A DNA stretch of 64,000 bases, taken from positions 29,152,189-29,216,188 of the forward strand of contig JAVMKO010000010.1 in NCBI GenBank assembly GCA_032164245.1, in the 5' to 3' direction. Under the pieces are notes generated by a model. The model worked only from the letters and a program-made list of their open reading frames with translations, did no database searches and was not told the DNA's origin. How positions within the stretch are numbered: position 1 is the first letter of the stretch; every line of letters starts with the position of its first letter. Below are positions 11,780 to 24,150 of the stretch, in pieces. Made by a program: the position numbers and the translations under genes. The DNA is from Sternotherus odoratus (taxonomy: Eukaryota; Chordata; Testudines; Kinosternidae).

Positions 11780-12952
11780 CAGGGCTCTCCAAACTAGGTC
11801 CCCAGGGCCAGATCCGGGCCCCCAGCTGAGCAGACAGTGGAGAAGACTCCCCTGCCTAACACAGTAGCTGGGTCAGCTGGAAGAGCCCCCACCCTCTTCT
11901 GAGCTGTGCGCTAAGGGGGGGGGGGGTAGAGAAGGGGCAGAGAATTTCTGGAGGGGGCAGTCAAGGGCCAGCAGTGGGGGAGTTAGATGGATTGAGGGTT
12001 GGGGGGGGCAGTCGGGGCAAGGAGAAGGGAGGCTTAGGTAGGGGGTGGGTGTCCTATGGGGGCAGTTAGGATGGGGGGTCTCAGGAGGGGGCAGTGAGGG
12101 GGGCAAGGAGCAGGATGCTTAGGTAGGGGGTGAAGTCCTGGGGGGCAGTTAGGGGCAAGGGTCCCAGGAGGGGTCAGTCAAGGGACAAGGAGTGGGGGAG
12201 TTGGAGGTTCTGAGAGGGAGTGTGTGGAGACTAGGGCTCCCCCCATCCATTTTGATTGGCAAACTATGGTAACCCTAGGGAGGGGGGGTTGCAGCAGCCA
12301 CGGGAGAAGGAAAGTGTTACCATTCTGCCCATGTCCGGATTTTTTTGGTTAAAATAGTGTGCGGGTTAAAAATAAATCTCTTATGTCCGGGATTTCTCTC
12401 CGCCAGACTGGGGGGGGAGGATGGAATGTATTTGGCTTCTGCTCTCAGGGCCTTCCAGAGGGGTGGGTGTCCTCCTTTCTCTCTCTCTCTTCCCTGGCCC
12501 CACTCCGTTGTGGTCTCTGAGGCAGGAAGGGAGAGGCACCCTCTCCCTCTTAGGAACTCACTGACGGGAAGGGGGAGGTAGAGATGTGGGGCAAGCCGCC
12601 ATTTTGAGTGTGTAGCATACTTCTCACTAATCCTAAAATAATATTTCTTTATTTTTGAATGTGTATTTGTATGCTACAATTTTATGAGTTTAGAAATCAT
12701 AGAAAAATAATGTGAAATGATTTGTAATGTATTGACAAATATTTTATATTATTTCACAGTACCTGCATTATTTATACAGCTACTTTTATACCCGATTTAG
12801 AATTTAATGCAACGCTGACACAGTATAGTGTTTAATGATTTGCATATATTTTACATATATTTGCAAGTATTACTTTTCCCCACTGTTGTTTTGGCCCACG
12901 AAACCCCTTCAAAAATCTAATATGGCCCTCATCTCAAAGTTTGGAGACCCTG
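11780..12952. mobile_element. hAT element with perfect 8-bp target duplication
   Basis: Termini CAGGGCTCTCCAAAC and GTTTGGAGACCCTG are flanked by CTATAGTT on both sides (11772-11779 and 12953-12960). The first part of the interior (about 11920-12230) is a G-rich tandem array (GGGGGCAGTCAGGGG-type units with CTTAGGTAGGGGGTG). The last third is AT-rich, as at the 3' end of autonomous hAT relatives. A TATGGTAACCCTA phrase (12272-12284) looks like one terminus of another hAT subfamily, suggesting a nested or chimeric insertion. No transposase frame. Confidence 0.88.
11920..12235. repeat. G-rich minisatellite core of the hAT element
   Basis: Imperfect units of roughly 50-70 bases built from GGGGGCAGTTAGGGG, CAAGGAGCAGG and CTTAGGTAGGGGGTG phrases. 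The same phrases recur at about 32880-33130, 40250-40760 and 42590-42900 inside other hAT elements. Runs of four or more G separated by short spacers could form G-quadruplexes. Confidence 0.75.
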
Positions 12953-12960
12953 CTATAGTT

Positions 12961-13643
12961 TATGGGTAACAAAAAGACCAGAGTGATTGACATCACCAGT
13001 TTGGTTTGCTCTTTTTTTAATGGTTATTTTTAATTCTGGTCTCGGAGGGGTAATCTTAAACTGAGTGGAGTGAACAAAATGTTTTGTGGCATCCCAAGCA
13101 GGCAGACATCAATGCTAACAACAGTAACATCACCATGAAACATTAGAATAAAAATAGCCTTTCTAATGAGATGTAAATATACATATGGGATGGCATCCCC
13201 CTCCTTCTTCTATTCCAGGAATACTGATTCCTAGAGTGGCCATCCTGAAATGCTGCAAATGCATGAACAACATTGAGAAGACACCCTGAGCTACTGCGTC
13301 CCAGCCAAACCTGCTTTCCCTGTTTGTGGGATGGGGCTGTCAGGCAGCTGATTCCTCTTGTGATTTGAGAAGAGCCGATAACTTTTTTAGTTCAAGTTCA
13401 CAAACATACATTTAGAAGTGAATAAGCTACAGTTTTTATACTTTGTTTTTTAAAAATGCTACAATTTGGAATATCTGTAAAATAGTCAGGAATCCATTTA
13501 TCAGGGCTTCTACACATTGGTATACCAGTGAAAGATGTGATATGAAGCCAAAAGAAAACACCGATATCATATATTACAGTTTTACTGTAGTCAAAAAATG
13601 ACAGTGTGTGCAGTTAAGGCAATGGGTTGAGACTCAGGAGAAG
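12961..13643. other. DAPK2: DAPK2 intron, no recognised feature
   Basis: No exon or nameable repeat. Confidence 0.5.
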
Positions 13644-13800
13644 AAGGATAGTCCAGCGGTTAGAGCTCTAGACAGAGACTTGGGTTCAAGCCTCTGCTCC
13701 CCCACAAACTTTTTCTGTGACCGTGGGCAAGCCACAGTGTCTGTGTGTCAGCTCCCCATCTGTAAAATGCAACTACTAACTAAATTCAAACTAAATGAGA
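13644..13800 (+). mobile_element. tRNA-derived SINE fragment
   Basis: A-box-like GATAGTCCAGCGGTTAGAGC, then B-box-like GGGTTCAAGCC, then GTGACCGTGGGCAAGCCAC and CCCCATCTGTAAAATGCAAC. The order matches the SINE family at 7198. The 3' tail is missing or diverged. Confidence 0.65.
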
Positions 13801-16800
13801 GCATAATAATCATTGATTATAACAAAGGGGCCTGGGTTTCAGTTGGTGCCCCCAGGCACTACTGTCATACCAATAATAATTGTAATCATTCTCATTTTCT
13901 CTCACTACCTTTCTATTCACTTCTGTCCAGCCCAGCCTAAAAATCACTAAAATGAGTTCTCGTATCATCCACTCTGCAAACTCAATCTGGGACACAAGCA
14001 TTGAGCTGGGCTTCCTTTTGCTTCCACTTCTGGAGTCAGAACATGACTGACAATTCTGTTGTTGCATGAGGCAGACCAGGACTCAGCTCGCTTTTTATTC
14101 AGAAATGTTAACAGTAAGTTAGCCCACCAGAGGGTCTGTAAAGAAATGCTAATGGTAATTTAGTTCAGCAGAGGGTCTGTAAAGCCAGCAGATCCGGCAC
14201 AGGACATACATAGGGAGCACACAAAATACGTTGAGCAAAGCACAATTTTCCAATAATTTTTCTGACCCTTCCTGCATCTGAATGGCACAACAGAGTAACC
14301 CTACTGGACCTTTTAGTGACAACAGGTGCAGAAAGTTGAACGTCCCAGTTTCCCTTGACATGCCTGAACAGGCTGTTCTTTCCTTTCCACTTGAGACAAA
14401 CAAGAGTGCGCCAGACTAAGGGACAGAGATATGATAAGCAGCAGTGTGTAGTTGCAAGTAATTTTGGCTGTTTTCCCTCTTCCTGATGATGTGATATTAT
14501 ACATGGTAAAGTTCAATAAACTGTGATGGAGACAGAAAATTGTGCCTTTTTAGGGAAGCAAGGATGACCTTCCCCCACTTCCTTTTTTGTATGTGTTTTG
14601 TTTATTATGTTTAGCAAGGTTACACTGAACTTCCTACTGTGGTCCAGTTCCTGCTCAGATGTGCACTTCACTAAAGATAGAAGCTGAGTTGAAGCAATTA
14701 TGCTTGGTATGCCAGTCAGCTGGCTTTAACACCATTCAGTCACATTCTGGGCCAAGGGACTTCAAGTGAACTTTGAATATCAGAAGAATAAAAAAGTTAA
14801 ACTGAAGATTTAAATGCAACAGAAAGCTGGGGGGGAGGGGGATACCACAAATATATATGTATGTTTACTTTGCAACTTCTTTATATGTTTATTGTCCTAT
14901 AGAATATCCCCAAAAGATTAAGCTGCCAAATGAATAACATTGAATGGGAACACTTGACCAAAGATCATCTGTAAACAATGAAATGTCTCTACTCCACATT
15001 ATGGATCTCTGTGAAGATGCAATGACAAATCCATTAAAACCAAATCACCTATGCCAGAACACACAGTTATTTTTACATAGGCTGTACTGTGCTGTTAAAC
15101 ACTTGCTACATTTCACTCCAGCAGTGGCTGCACATCTGTAGTGGGCAAAGGAATTACACAGTTATTAGTATATGCAGTTTTTAAAATTAATCTGGGATCT
15201 ATGTGGATGGAGATGAATTATATAAATTTTAATAAGATACTTAATCTTTTAGAAAGAAAATACTTCAATTTTCTACTTTAACAACAACCTCTAGGACAAA
15301 GAAACTTTGGAAACTATCTATTAGGCCAGTGTTTTACATATTTGTCCCTTTAGGGGAACTTTTAAATTGTTTTCTATTAGAATATTGTATTTTCAAAGAT
15401 AACCACTAGAAGTACAGATTAATGAAAAGTATATGGACTTCCTGCTGTCCGTTAGATAACAGTACCATAAGATCAATGTACATTTCAGATTATTTCCAAG
15501 AATCATCTTGATTGTTGGCAAGGTGTCCATGTGGCCCTGGGAAGCAGGATGCTTTGATATTTCAATACTGAGAATATTCCCAAGAATGTGTCAAGCAGAA
15601 GAGGTCATTGATGCAATTGACACTTACCCTTTACCCAATGCCTGTGACAGGGCTCATTTTAGGGTTGCTAGACTTTTCAGGATTTGCTAGTTATTGGCTC
15701 TCTTACTATTTAATGGAATAAAATCTGGTCTCTTGACAACCCTGATCGGTCTATAGAAATTTTAAAAAATAACCCCATCCCATACTATATGAGCTAGGCG
15801 ATACAATTTTTAATCTGAAGATAAGCATATCTATCGATGCTTATGCTTACTGACAAACTCGTAGTTCATTTTATACTGTACATTATGGGGAAGATTTTCA
15901 AAGTCAGTGGCAATCAAGTGACTAATACCTAATAGTATCTACTATCACAGAATGTTGCGAAGAATTCCATCCTGACTATGCAGCATTGCTTATAGTTGAA
16001 AGGTCACATTGCACAGTGCCTAGTGAATTATATATAATGACTTCTATTTATATTTTATCTGTTAGAATAATCTGGAATCAATAGCATGGTATCAATTCTA
16101 GTAAGTATAAAATGGGTCACTATGCATGTTTAACGTTTTCCTGTGCATTTTTAAAAAAAACAGATAATTTAAGTGAATGTAATGCTAGTGAATGATGCCA
16201 GAGTGACCTAGAAGTAGGACTCATCTATGTGACTTGAAAACACCACCACTAGAGGGGAGAGGGTAACTCAATCTTTATTGCCCATTCACTCCTCGCCAAG
16301 CTCAAATAAGGGACAAATAATATCAATTATGGGCATAGTTTTTGCGCCACAGATTTCAGATATGGACTTTTTGTTACTACTGACTCGGGCTCAATTTGAA
16401 CTGGTGACTTGGAATTGAGAAATTTCTATATCCTATTACCATTTCCTCAATGTATCAGTCTCCATTTCTTTGTCTTTCCTTTGCTTTTTTAGGAGGTGGG
16501 AAGGTTTACACAGCTTTATACCTCAGTAATTACTATAGTTGCCTGGCTTTCAAGGTATGCCCTTAAGAACCTTTGTTTAAAGCCTTTTTTTAAAAAAAAA
16601 AAACCCACAGGAAATCAACCACTGCTGTCCTCTCACAGTTAAGTAATCTTTCTGGTGCTCTTAATGGACTTTGTATTATTACTCTACTGCAAGTCAGACA
16701 CTGGCCTCTCTCTCTGTATTTCCTGAACGCTGCCTAACCAATTCTGCTGGTAATTTTAAGTGGCAGTTTTTCCCAGCAGACAGGCAGCCACACCTTTTGA

Positions 16801-17045
16801 TAATTCCCCATACTAGCTTTTCCTTCAGTTTTTGTTTTCCTATGACACGTGGCTCAGCCATAAATCATGGAGGGTTCACAAGCTACATATGTAAAAGGAC
16901 TTTCCTGGAGGATCTCTGTGGTCACACTTACCACTTTCTGAGAACAGAATGCCACAGTATTTTTAATACATTTCACTTTTAGTGATGACAGACAGCAAAC
17001 TATAAAGTGAGGTCCAGCAATCCATTTCAGGCTAAGCTACTCAGG
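13801..17045. other. DAPK2: DAPK2 intron, no recognised feature
   Basis: About 3.2 kb of AT-rich intron with scattered short open frames of no recognised family. I found no splice-flanked exon and no repeat I can name with confidence. Confidence 0.45.
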
Positions 17046-17320
17046 GTAGGGCTACGCTACCGGCCGGATTGGCGGGTAGTGTTCGATGTAGCAGGGATCG
17101 ATTTAGCGCATCTTGCCTACATGCGATAAATCAATGTCTGAAAGTGCTCCTGTCGACTCCGGAACTCCAGCTCGGCAAGAGTAAGTGGAGTCGACGGGGA
17201 AGCCGCCGCGGTCAACCCGCCGCCATGGGGATGGCCAGGTAAGTCGAACTAAGGTACTTCACCTTCAGCTATGTGAATAGGGTACCTCAGTTCAAACCCC
17301 TAGTGTAGCCCTGGCCTTAG
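17046..17320. mobile_element. Harbinger-like MITE
   Basis: The left terminus TAGGGCTACGCTAC pairs with the right terminus (GTGTAGCCCTGGCC, complement GGCCAGGGCTACAC). Internal phrases include ATCGATTTAGCGCATCTTG, GTCGACTCCGGAACTCCAG and TCGACGGGGAAGCCGCCGC. The same layout recurs at 42074-42323, which has a TAA target duplication. No transposase. Confidence 0.65.
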
Positions 17321-17455
17321 ATCGCAAGCTCTTTGGGGCAGGCACAGTCTGTTTGCACAACACCTAGCACAATGGGGTTCTGGTCCACACCTAGGGCTCC
17401 TAGAAACTACAGCATTACAAGTAACATAAATAAATAAAAAAATGATAATAATAAT
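17321..17455 (+). mobile_element. SINE 3' tail
   Basis: GCAAGCTCTTTGGGGCAGGC, then CACCTAGCACAATGGGGTTC, then CTCCTAGAAACTACAGCATT, ending in an (ATAA/AAT)n tail. This is the 3' portion of the tRNA-SINE family elsewhere in the window, here without its head and directly after the Harbinger-like MITE. Confidence 0.65.
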
Positions 17456-18374
17456 AATTGCTTCAGTGAGAGTTTAATTTGACCCCAGTACATAGTAACA
17501 ATCTATATCATGGTATTTGAGACAAGAAATCTAAGTAGTGGAAGAGTCGCTGGAGAAAGTGTCACTTTACTCCCATGCAATTTTATGGACCAAAGACCTT
17601 ATAGTAAATAGTAAGGGAGTAAGACGGCTCCTGCAGGGCTCTACACCAGCAGGGCGAAGATACCAGCTGGGAAGGCCAGTGGAGAAGGCCAAACTCCAGG
17701 CAAGAGGTGTTGGGAGAGTAGCAAAGACAGGCCCTCAGAGAGGTGGGGTTGTGCTCCCCTTGGAAATGGGGGGTGAGGGTGGGAATTAACTTAAAGGGAC
17801 GATAGACACAGGTGGGGGGAGGGGAAAGCTGGGCCCAGCTAAACCTGGGATGAAGACTTTGTAGGCCTGTGTTCTAATTTGAAAAACTTTGTGCAGGACT
17901 TAATAAATTGGACCCCAAAGGGAAAATGTTTTGAATATCTAAACTATGTTGACATTAAAGGGACCAGAGTGAAGGGGAAACTGAGAAAGACCTCAGTAGA
18001 GCCATGCTTGACCATCAGGGGGAGCTAAAGGGCAGGCACACCCATTTGATCAGATCAGTCTTATAATGGAACACTGCTGGTTTTAACATTAACCGTGGGT
18101 AGACTATTACGTTTCCCATACTAAACCACATACACCTACAGAGTTGAACTAGAATCTGGTCCTACTGCTCCAAACACACTGGTCTCTACCATATGAGTTA
18201 AAGGAACATTTCAATTTCCTCTCAACTACAGCACTGCAACCCACCAATGGAGAGAAACATGCTCTTTCATACAGAGCACCCTAACATATTCCCAGTTAGT
18301 AATCCCCATTAGTAATGAAAAAACAACAACCATAATCCATTGATATCAATGGAAGTACAGTTGGGACCAAGGCT

Positions 18375-18377
<3 letters not shown>
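17456..18377. other. DAPK2: DAPK2 intron, no recognised feature
   Basis: No exon or nameable repeat. Confidence 0.5.

Positions 18378-18420
<43 letters not shown>
18378..18420. repeat. (AC)n microsatellite
   Basis: About 21 uninterrupted AC units. Confidence 0.95.
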
Positions 18421-18689
18421 CCTATTTTCTTCAAATATAACCACTGCATGAGATTTCAAGGAATTATAAGTGACATTTGCACTGAAGGGGCATAGGAATG
18501 TTTAGCATATCTGGCACATAAATACCTTGCAATGCTGACTACAATAGTGCCATGCAAATGCCTGTTCTCACCTTCAGGTGACATTGTAAATAAGAAGCAA
18601 GTAGCATTATCTCCCATAGATGTAAACAAACGTATTTATCTTAGCGATTAGCTGAACAAGAAGTAGGACTGTGTGGACGAATAGGCTCT

Positions 18690-18950
18690 AAAGTTTTATA
18701 TTGTTTTGTTTTTGAGTTCTGTTATATAAAAATAATAATTCTACCTTTCTAAAATGCACTTTCATGATTAAGAAATTGCACTACGGTATATGTATGAGAT
18801 TAATTTAAAAATAATATTTCATTTATCTTTTTACAGTGCAAATATTTGTAATACAAATAATAATACAAAGTGAGCACTGTATACTTTGTATTCTGTGTTG
18901 TAAAGAAAATCAATTAATTGCGATTATTTTTTTAAATTGACAGCCCTAAA
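18690..18950. mobile_element. 3' end of an old hAT (Charlie/Chaplin-like) element
   Basis: Contains AAGTGAGCACTGTATACTTT and GTATTCTGTGTTGTA, then CAATTAATTGCGATTATT, and ends GACAGCCCTA. I recognise this as the 3' untranslated end and terminus of a widespread amniote hAT family. The transposase part and left terminus are absent. Confidence 0.6.
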
Positions 18951-20591
18951 AATATTATTGACCTGTAATTCAAAACCAGCTTGCTGAATTCCCTTCACAC
19001 TTTGCAGAAACAGTCTCATTTGCCTTCAGAATAAATCTGACTATTTTCAGGCCAAACCAATTTTCCAGGACAAAGGTATAGGTAGGCTAAAATAAGATGT
19101 TACAGTGGAAGCTGGCTGCTATCTTACCCATTCCCTAATATGCAAACACATACAAAATATATATTTTTTATACATATATCTACCTGTATTCACACAGACT
19201 CTCTCTCTTTCCTAGTATTCATTTGGCTGGCCATCCAGAAAAGATTAATGTTCAAAGAATTAAACATTGCTTCGAAGGATTTTCACAGTTAGAAAAAATA
19301 AAAGCCCTGACCTGAAGCTATGACCAGAATGTACCTTACTGGAAATTTCTCCCAGCAAGTAATCACATCCCTATGTTCGCTGGGGAGTATCAGTGCATAA
19401 CACATGTTTAAACTATGACATCTTTTCTTATCATGGGCTGGTGAGCTCCTCCCATGTGTAGAATACCCCAGTTATCTTTGCTTTTCGGTTTCACTACAGT
19501 AAGTAAATATTTGCTAGCAATGTTACTAAAACACTGATTATATGCAAGGCTTCAAGGTCTTATTGCTGGTAGTAAAACACTGAGTTTTATGTCTATTTAA
19601 TCAGTAGTGAATTCCACTGGAAAGGGCACTAAATCAGTGGGAGTTGAAAACTCAGCACCTTGCAAGATAAAGCCCACTGAAGTCAATGGGGATTGAGGGT
19701 GATCAGCACTTTGTGGGAGGCACTCAGCAAGCAGCCTGAGGGATTGGGCCTTTCAGAGCAATTAACATTTTAGTGATCATCATACAAGTCAATGCTGTTG
19801 ATCCTACCCTAGTCACCTAAGTATGGAGGGACACAACATTGGCCAAAATAAATACCTACAGTAATTATGGGTATATTTTCAGAGCACACTTCCTGTTTTA
19901 TTCTTCTGTGAAAGATGAGGTACGTACACTACAGCTTTGCTCAACGGCGGTGAATCTTGTTTGTTCTTCACAGAAACTATCACTTTATGTAGAAATTAAG
20001 TATCACCGTTACAATGAAACAAAATAATTCCATTTCCACCTTAGACCTGTGGAGAGAGTCATCTAGTTCTCACACATTTAAAAAACCCACAAGAACATTT
20101 AATCTCCCATCAAAAATCTCACAGTTCAGAGACAAGTAAAAAAAAAAAAAAAGAGAGAGAGAGAGGGAGATTCAGAAGCAGCCTGAAAGAATGCTGCTGA
20201 TACAGTAATGAAAGGACAGTTCTCAGATGGAAACCACCACAGGGAAAAAAAGAAGAACAAAATCTAGCTCATGCACCAATCGGACCTTGTAAAGTCAGCT
20301 AGTGAGCATGGTGACATAGCCAGTTTTTCAGGATATCTAACAATAAGCGACTGCGTAAACTAACAAGATTGAGCCTTCGGTCTCAGGGCTTTTTAAATAA
20401 AGCCAAGTATGTTTCTCTTGTTAGTTCACCCTGAATGACCTTTTACTTAGCTCATCAGAGTGGCAGGAGGCTGATAGAGGGTTTCCTTTTTCTTCCTCCT
20501 GACAGGAAAGCAGATTTCCACAGCAATAAAGAGATGAACATTAATTTGAGTCTTATTCTTTTCCTTATTATTAATCATTTTATAATGATAG
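18951..20591. other. DAPK2: DAPK2 intron; one weak old repeat, otherwise nothing recognised
   Basis: The stretch 19670-19755 (CCCACTGAAGTCAATGGGGA ... GGATTGGGCC) resembles a very old dispersed amniote repeat. The rest, including an A run with a GA repeat near 20136-20165, holds nothing I can name. Confidence 0.4.
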
Positions 20592-20830
20592 TGCCTAATC
20601 CATTGATATCCCATGGAGCTAGGTGTGCATATCAGCAGAGTAAGAATATCAGCAGTGCTGCCCTTGAAGAGCTTATAATGGCAATAGACAAGACATGCAA
20701 AGAGTGGTGAGAGGAAGTATTGGTATCCTCATTTTACAGATGGGGAACTGAGATGCCAAACAGTCCTGCCTTAAATCTGCAGAGAATAAAATGCAAGATA
20801 ACAAGGCAACATACAGTAATTTCTAAAGCA
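20592..20830 (-). mobile_element. tRNA-derived SINE fragment, reverse orientation
   Basis: GAAGAGCTTATAATGGCAAT, then AGACAAGACATGCAAAGAGT, then CTCATTTTACAGATGGGGAA and CTGAGATGCC. This is the reverse complement of the SINE whose head lies at 7198 and 13644; the B-box end is lost or diverged. Confidence 0.65.
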
Positions 20831-21833
20831 GAGACACTGTGCACGGAGTACAGTCCAGTATATTGGGAGCTTTATTGTGGGGAATGAACAACCCAACTCA
20901 TTAGCAAATCATAACTGTTTTTTGTAGCCCTGTATTTTATTAAATTCCTTTATTGTTCAGACATTTGGAGGATGGATGTTGGAATCTTCTGTCTCATTTC
21001 CCCTCTCATTCAGGACTGCCCAGAACTGGGCATACACTTTGATCTGCATAGGACAAGGTAGCACACACAGCCCCTTCCACTACACCCCTAAACAGAGACC
21101 CACTGAAAATAATAGGTCTTGAAGATACAGAATGGTCCATTCCCCAAGCTCTGATCAGAAATACCAGGACAGACAGATGCAACATGCAGTTAGTGACATT
21201 TGAAATAACTTAGCTCCAAAAATTAAAACACAAGAAAAATGAATAAAAAGAGGATCCTAGCAAATATGCGGGAAGTGAGGATTTCAGCCAAAGTCTCTTT
21301 TCTCCAACCCAGTTTGAAACCCTTCAAGAAATGCACAGAAATGGCATGCATGTGCAACCAAACTCGATGCCTCTCAGGTCTGCAGGCTAAGCACAGCACT
21401 GACTGGTGATAATACAGGAAAGACCCACATGGATTCAGCACAACTTTGGTGACAAGTGAGCATTGCTCTGGCTAACCCATTCCTGGCCTCTCTGGGCAGA
21501 ATGTGGTACTGAGGAACAAGATGACTGTGTCACCACTCCGATTTGCAGACCTTCAGCAGGCGGTATGTGCTTCTCCATTCAGAAAAAGGTAACTTGTACC
21601 TTGAAACCACACCTGTATGCCCCTTTGTAGGCCAGGGTGCAGTATCAGCAGACAAATCAAACAGCCAGCTGTTTCCTGCTCATTCCTATGGCAAAGAGGA
21701 TTTTTCAGACATGACCAAGTATTTACTACCCCTAAATTGGCAGAAGTGTTCCCTGATTCTCACACATACTGAGCAACTTCTGGTTTTGGCCTCAGGAGCT
21801 CAGCTCCTGCCCCCTAGATCTGTGTAAAGAGGG
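20831..21833. other. DAPK2: DAPK2 intron, no recognised feature
   Basis: No exon or nameable repeat. Confidence 0.5.
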
Positions 21834-21841
21834 GACCCTCT

Positions 21842-22411
21842 CAGAGGTGAAAGTAAGCGGTTACAGTCCAGTACGGCGTACTGGCAAGAGCGGTACACAG
21901 CCGACCGTACCGGCAGGGGCAGCTTCCCCAGGCCGGCAATTTAAAAGGGTCCTGGGCTCCCAGCAGGAGCCAGAGCCCCTGGTCTTTTAAATCACTGCCA
22001 GAGTCTTGGTGCCAGACTGATGGGGCTCTGGTGGCGATTTAAAGGGCCCAGGACTCCCAGCTGCCACCGCAGCTACAGCTACCATGGGGCTCCGGCAGTG
22101 ATTTAAAGGTCCTGCGGCTCCTGGCCACCGCTGCTGCAGCTGGAGTCCTGCATAGGGTGACCAAATAGCAACTATGAAAAAATGGGCCGGGGGAGGGGGA
22201 GTAATAGGTACCTATACAAGAAAAAATCCCCCAAAATGGGACTGTCCCTATAAAAACAGGACATCTAGTCACCCTAGACCCGGGCCCTTTAAATCACCAC
22301 CGGGGTAGAGGCAGCGATTTAAAGGGCCCAGGGATGAAAGGCCCCACCACTTTTGCCCAAGTCCCACCCCACTCAGGACCCTGGCCCCGCGTAATGGTAC
22401 TTTCACCCCTG
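21842..22411. mobile_element. hAT element with degenerate 8-bp target duplication
   Basis: Left end CAGAGGTGAAAGTAAGC and right end (GGTACTTTCACCCCTG) are inverted repeats. Flanks GACCCTCT (21834-21841) and GACCCTGC (22412-22419) match at 6 of 8 positions. The interior has repeated GATTTAAAGGGCCC-type and CGGTACC-type phrases. A second, shorter hAT sits inside it at 22153-22276. Confidence 0.78.
22153..22276. mobile_element. Short hAT MITE nested in another hAT
   Basis: It starts TAGGGTGACCAAATAGC and ends ATCTAGTCACCCTA, with an internal GGGACTGTCCCTATAAAAAC. It is the same subfamily as 30299-30398 and shares termini with the composite element at 250-1954. No clear 8-bp duplication is visible here. 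Confidence 0.72.
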
Positions 22412-22578
22412 GACCCTGCATGTGTGGATCTCCTACATCCTGCACCAAAGAGAGGCCTCCTGGCTGGCTCCTGGCCCATGCAGGGCAAGAGGCTGAAGAC
22501 AGAGCTTGCAGAGATGGATGAACATTACTTCTCCCCCAGTGCCCTAGACTCGCCTGTCACATATCACCTGGGGCTATA

Positions 22579-22867
22579 CAGTAGACTCTCGATTATCCAG
22601 GATTCGATTAACCAGGATGTTAAAAAAAAAAAAATACACGCAACTCATAGGGCTGTCTCTGGCTTTGCTGCCGCGCCAGGCACACAACCCGCCCACCACC
22701 ACCAGGGTGCAGGGCAGCCAGTGAACCAACACCCTCTCACCCCCGGCGCAGGGTGGCTGGTGAACCAACCTCCTTTCCCCATATTTCCTATGGATGGTGA
22801 TTATCCAGGATTTTATTAACCAGAATTATTTTTTTTTCTAGCATCCTGGATAATCGAGAGTCTACTG
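22579..22867. mobile_element. Tigger/pogo-like MITE with TA target duplication
   Basis: The left end CAGTAGACTCTCGATTATCC and the right end (GATAATCGAGAGTCTACTG) are near-perfect complements, flanked by TA at 22577-22578 and 22868-22869. The interior contains duplicated GTGAACCAAC phrases. No coding capacity. Confidence 0.9.
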
Positions 22868-22899
22868 TACTAACATCATTTTCATCACAAGAGCCAACT

Positions 22900-23255
22900 T
22901 CTCCCGGCACCAGGGGGTGCTCGCAACCCCCCACCTCTGTCCCAAAGTCCCCACCCAAACTCCGCCCCTCCCTGCTCCTACTGGACACCTCCCCAAATTC
23001 CCGCCCCAGCCCTGCCTCCTCCACTGAGCATGCCACGTTCCCACTCCTTACCCCTTCCTCCCACGCTTGCCACGCAAAATAGCTGTTTCGCTGCACAAGC
23101 GCTGGGAGGGAGGGGGGAGAAGCAGGACTCAGAGGAGGAGGTGGAGGCGGAGTGGAGGTGAGCTGGGGTGGGGCACTGCCATTGTGTGCTCTGCACCCAC
23201 CAATTTTTCCCTGTGGATGCTCCAGCTCCAGAGCACCCATGGAATCAACGCCTAT
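22900..23255. mobile_element. hAT-like MITE remnant
   Basis: The right end reads ATGGAATCAACGCCTATG, preceded by 'GCACCCACCAATTTTTCCCT' and 'GTGGATGCTCCAGCTCCAGA'. Reversed, this is the CATAGGCG... family with 'GGAGCACCCA' that I recall as abundant in turtles. The left end is unclear, around CACCAGGGGGTGCTCG. No transposase. Confidence 0.55.
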
Positions 23256-24039
23256 GATTTTCACAGCCCCTGAGGGCTGCTACGGCCAGGGAACTGGGAG
23301 GGTCCAAGCCCCGAATGACAGGCTGCTGAAAGCACAGGGTCTTTCAAAGAGCTCAGATTTGATGGAGGAAGTTGCTTCACCACCATGACAGGTGAAGAAG
23401 GTCGGAAAAGGAGACGGGATCTGCAGAGATTTCTTTCCCCAGAATTGTCTCTCATGGTAAGAATATCCTGGGCCTCTCCATGGAAGAGAAAGATACTGTC
23501 CCAGGGACCTGACTCATGCCAGGCACCACAGAACAACACCTGAAGTTCCTACCTCTGCTGTTCCTGCAGCGCTCTGTGTGTTGACATGCTTTCTTAGGGG
23601 AAAGATTTCATGCAAAACTTCCCCGGGGAGCTCTGTCACACTTCCTACCCTCTGCAACACAGACAGCTCCATATGTGTAATGTACAAGGTGGAACTATAC
23701 TGTCAGGAGGGCACAAATGACAACATTTGCCTGTGGATGAGACTATGACATATCTAGGAGACAGTCTATTGATTCTATAAAATGCACCCTTCCATTGATT
23801 TTGTTATTGTTGTTATTTAAACAGTAAAAAACCACACATACTGGAAAGCCCTTGTCACCATAAAACCATTAATCAGAGGAGCTTTGGTCTTTAAAATTAA
23901 TACACAAAATGCTTAACATAGATACTCTTTTTGCCTGCATGCAAACTTCTTTTAGCTGTTATTTTTGCTTTGGAGACAATAAGATTGCAGGCCTGGGACC
24001 TCTTTTCTTTAAAAATGTGCTCTAGCTCAACCCACAAGA
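23256..24039. other. DAPK2: DAPK2 intron, no recognised feature
   Basis: No exon or nameable repeat. Confidence 0.5.
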
Positions 24040-24150
24040 TATGAGTTTGAAATTACACAGGGATTACTGGATGAAATTTTCTGGCCTCTGCTATGCAGGG
24101 GATCAGACTAGGTGATCATAATGGTCCCTTCTGGCTTTAAAAATCAATGA
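24040..24150 (-). mobile_element. CR1 LINE 3'-region fragment
   Basis: 'CTGCTATGCAGGGGATCAGA' followed by 'CTAGGTGATCATAATGGTCC' and CTTCTGGC. This is the complement of the 'AGAAGGGACCAT.ATGATCA.CTAGTCTGA' block also seen at 2807. Only the short block is recognisable. Confidence 0.65.

Noticed and set aside
22334..22819. 161-codon plus-strand open frame
   Set aside because: Spans the end of a hAT and most of a Tigger-like MITE; a composite of repeats.
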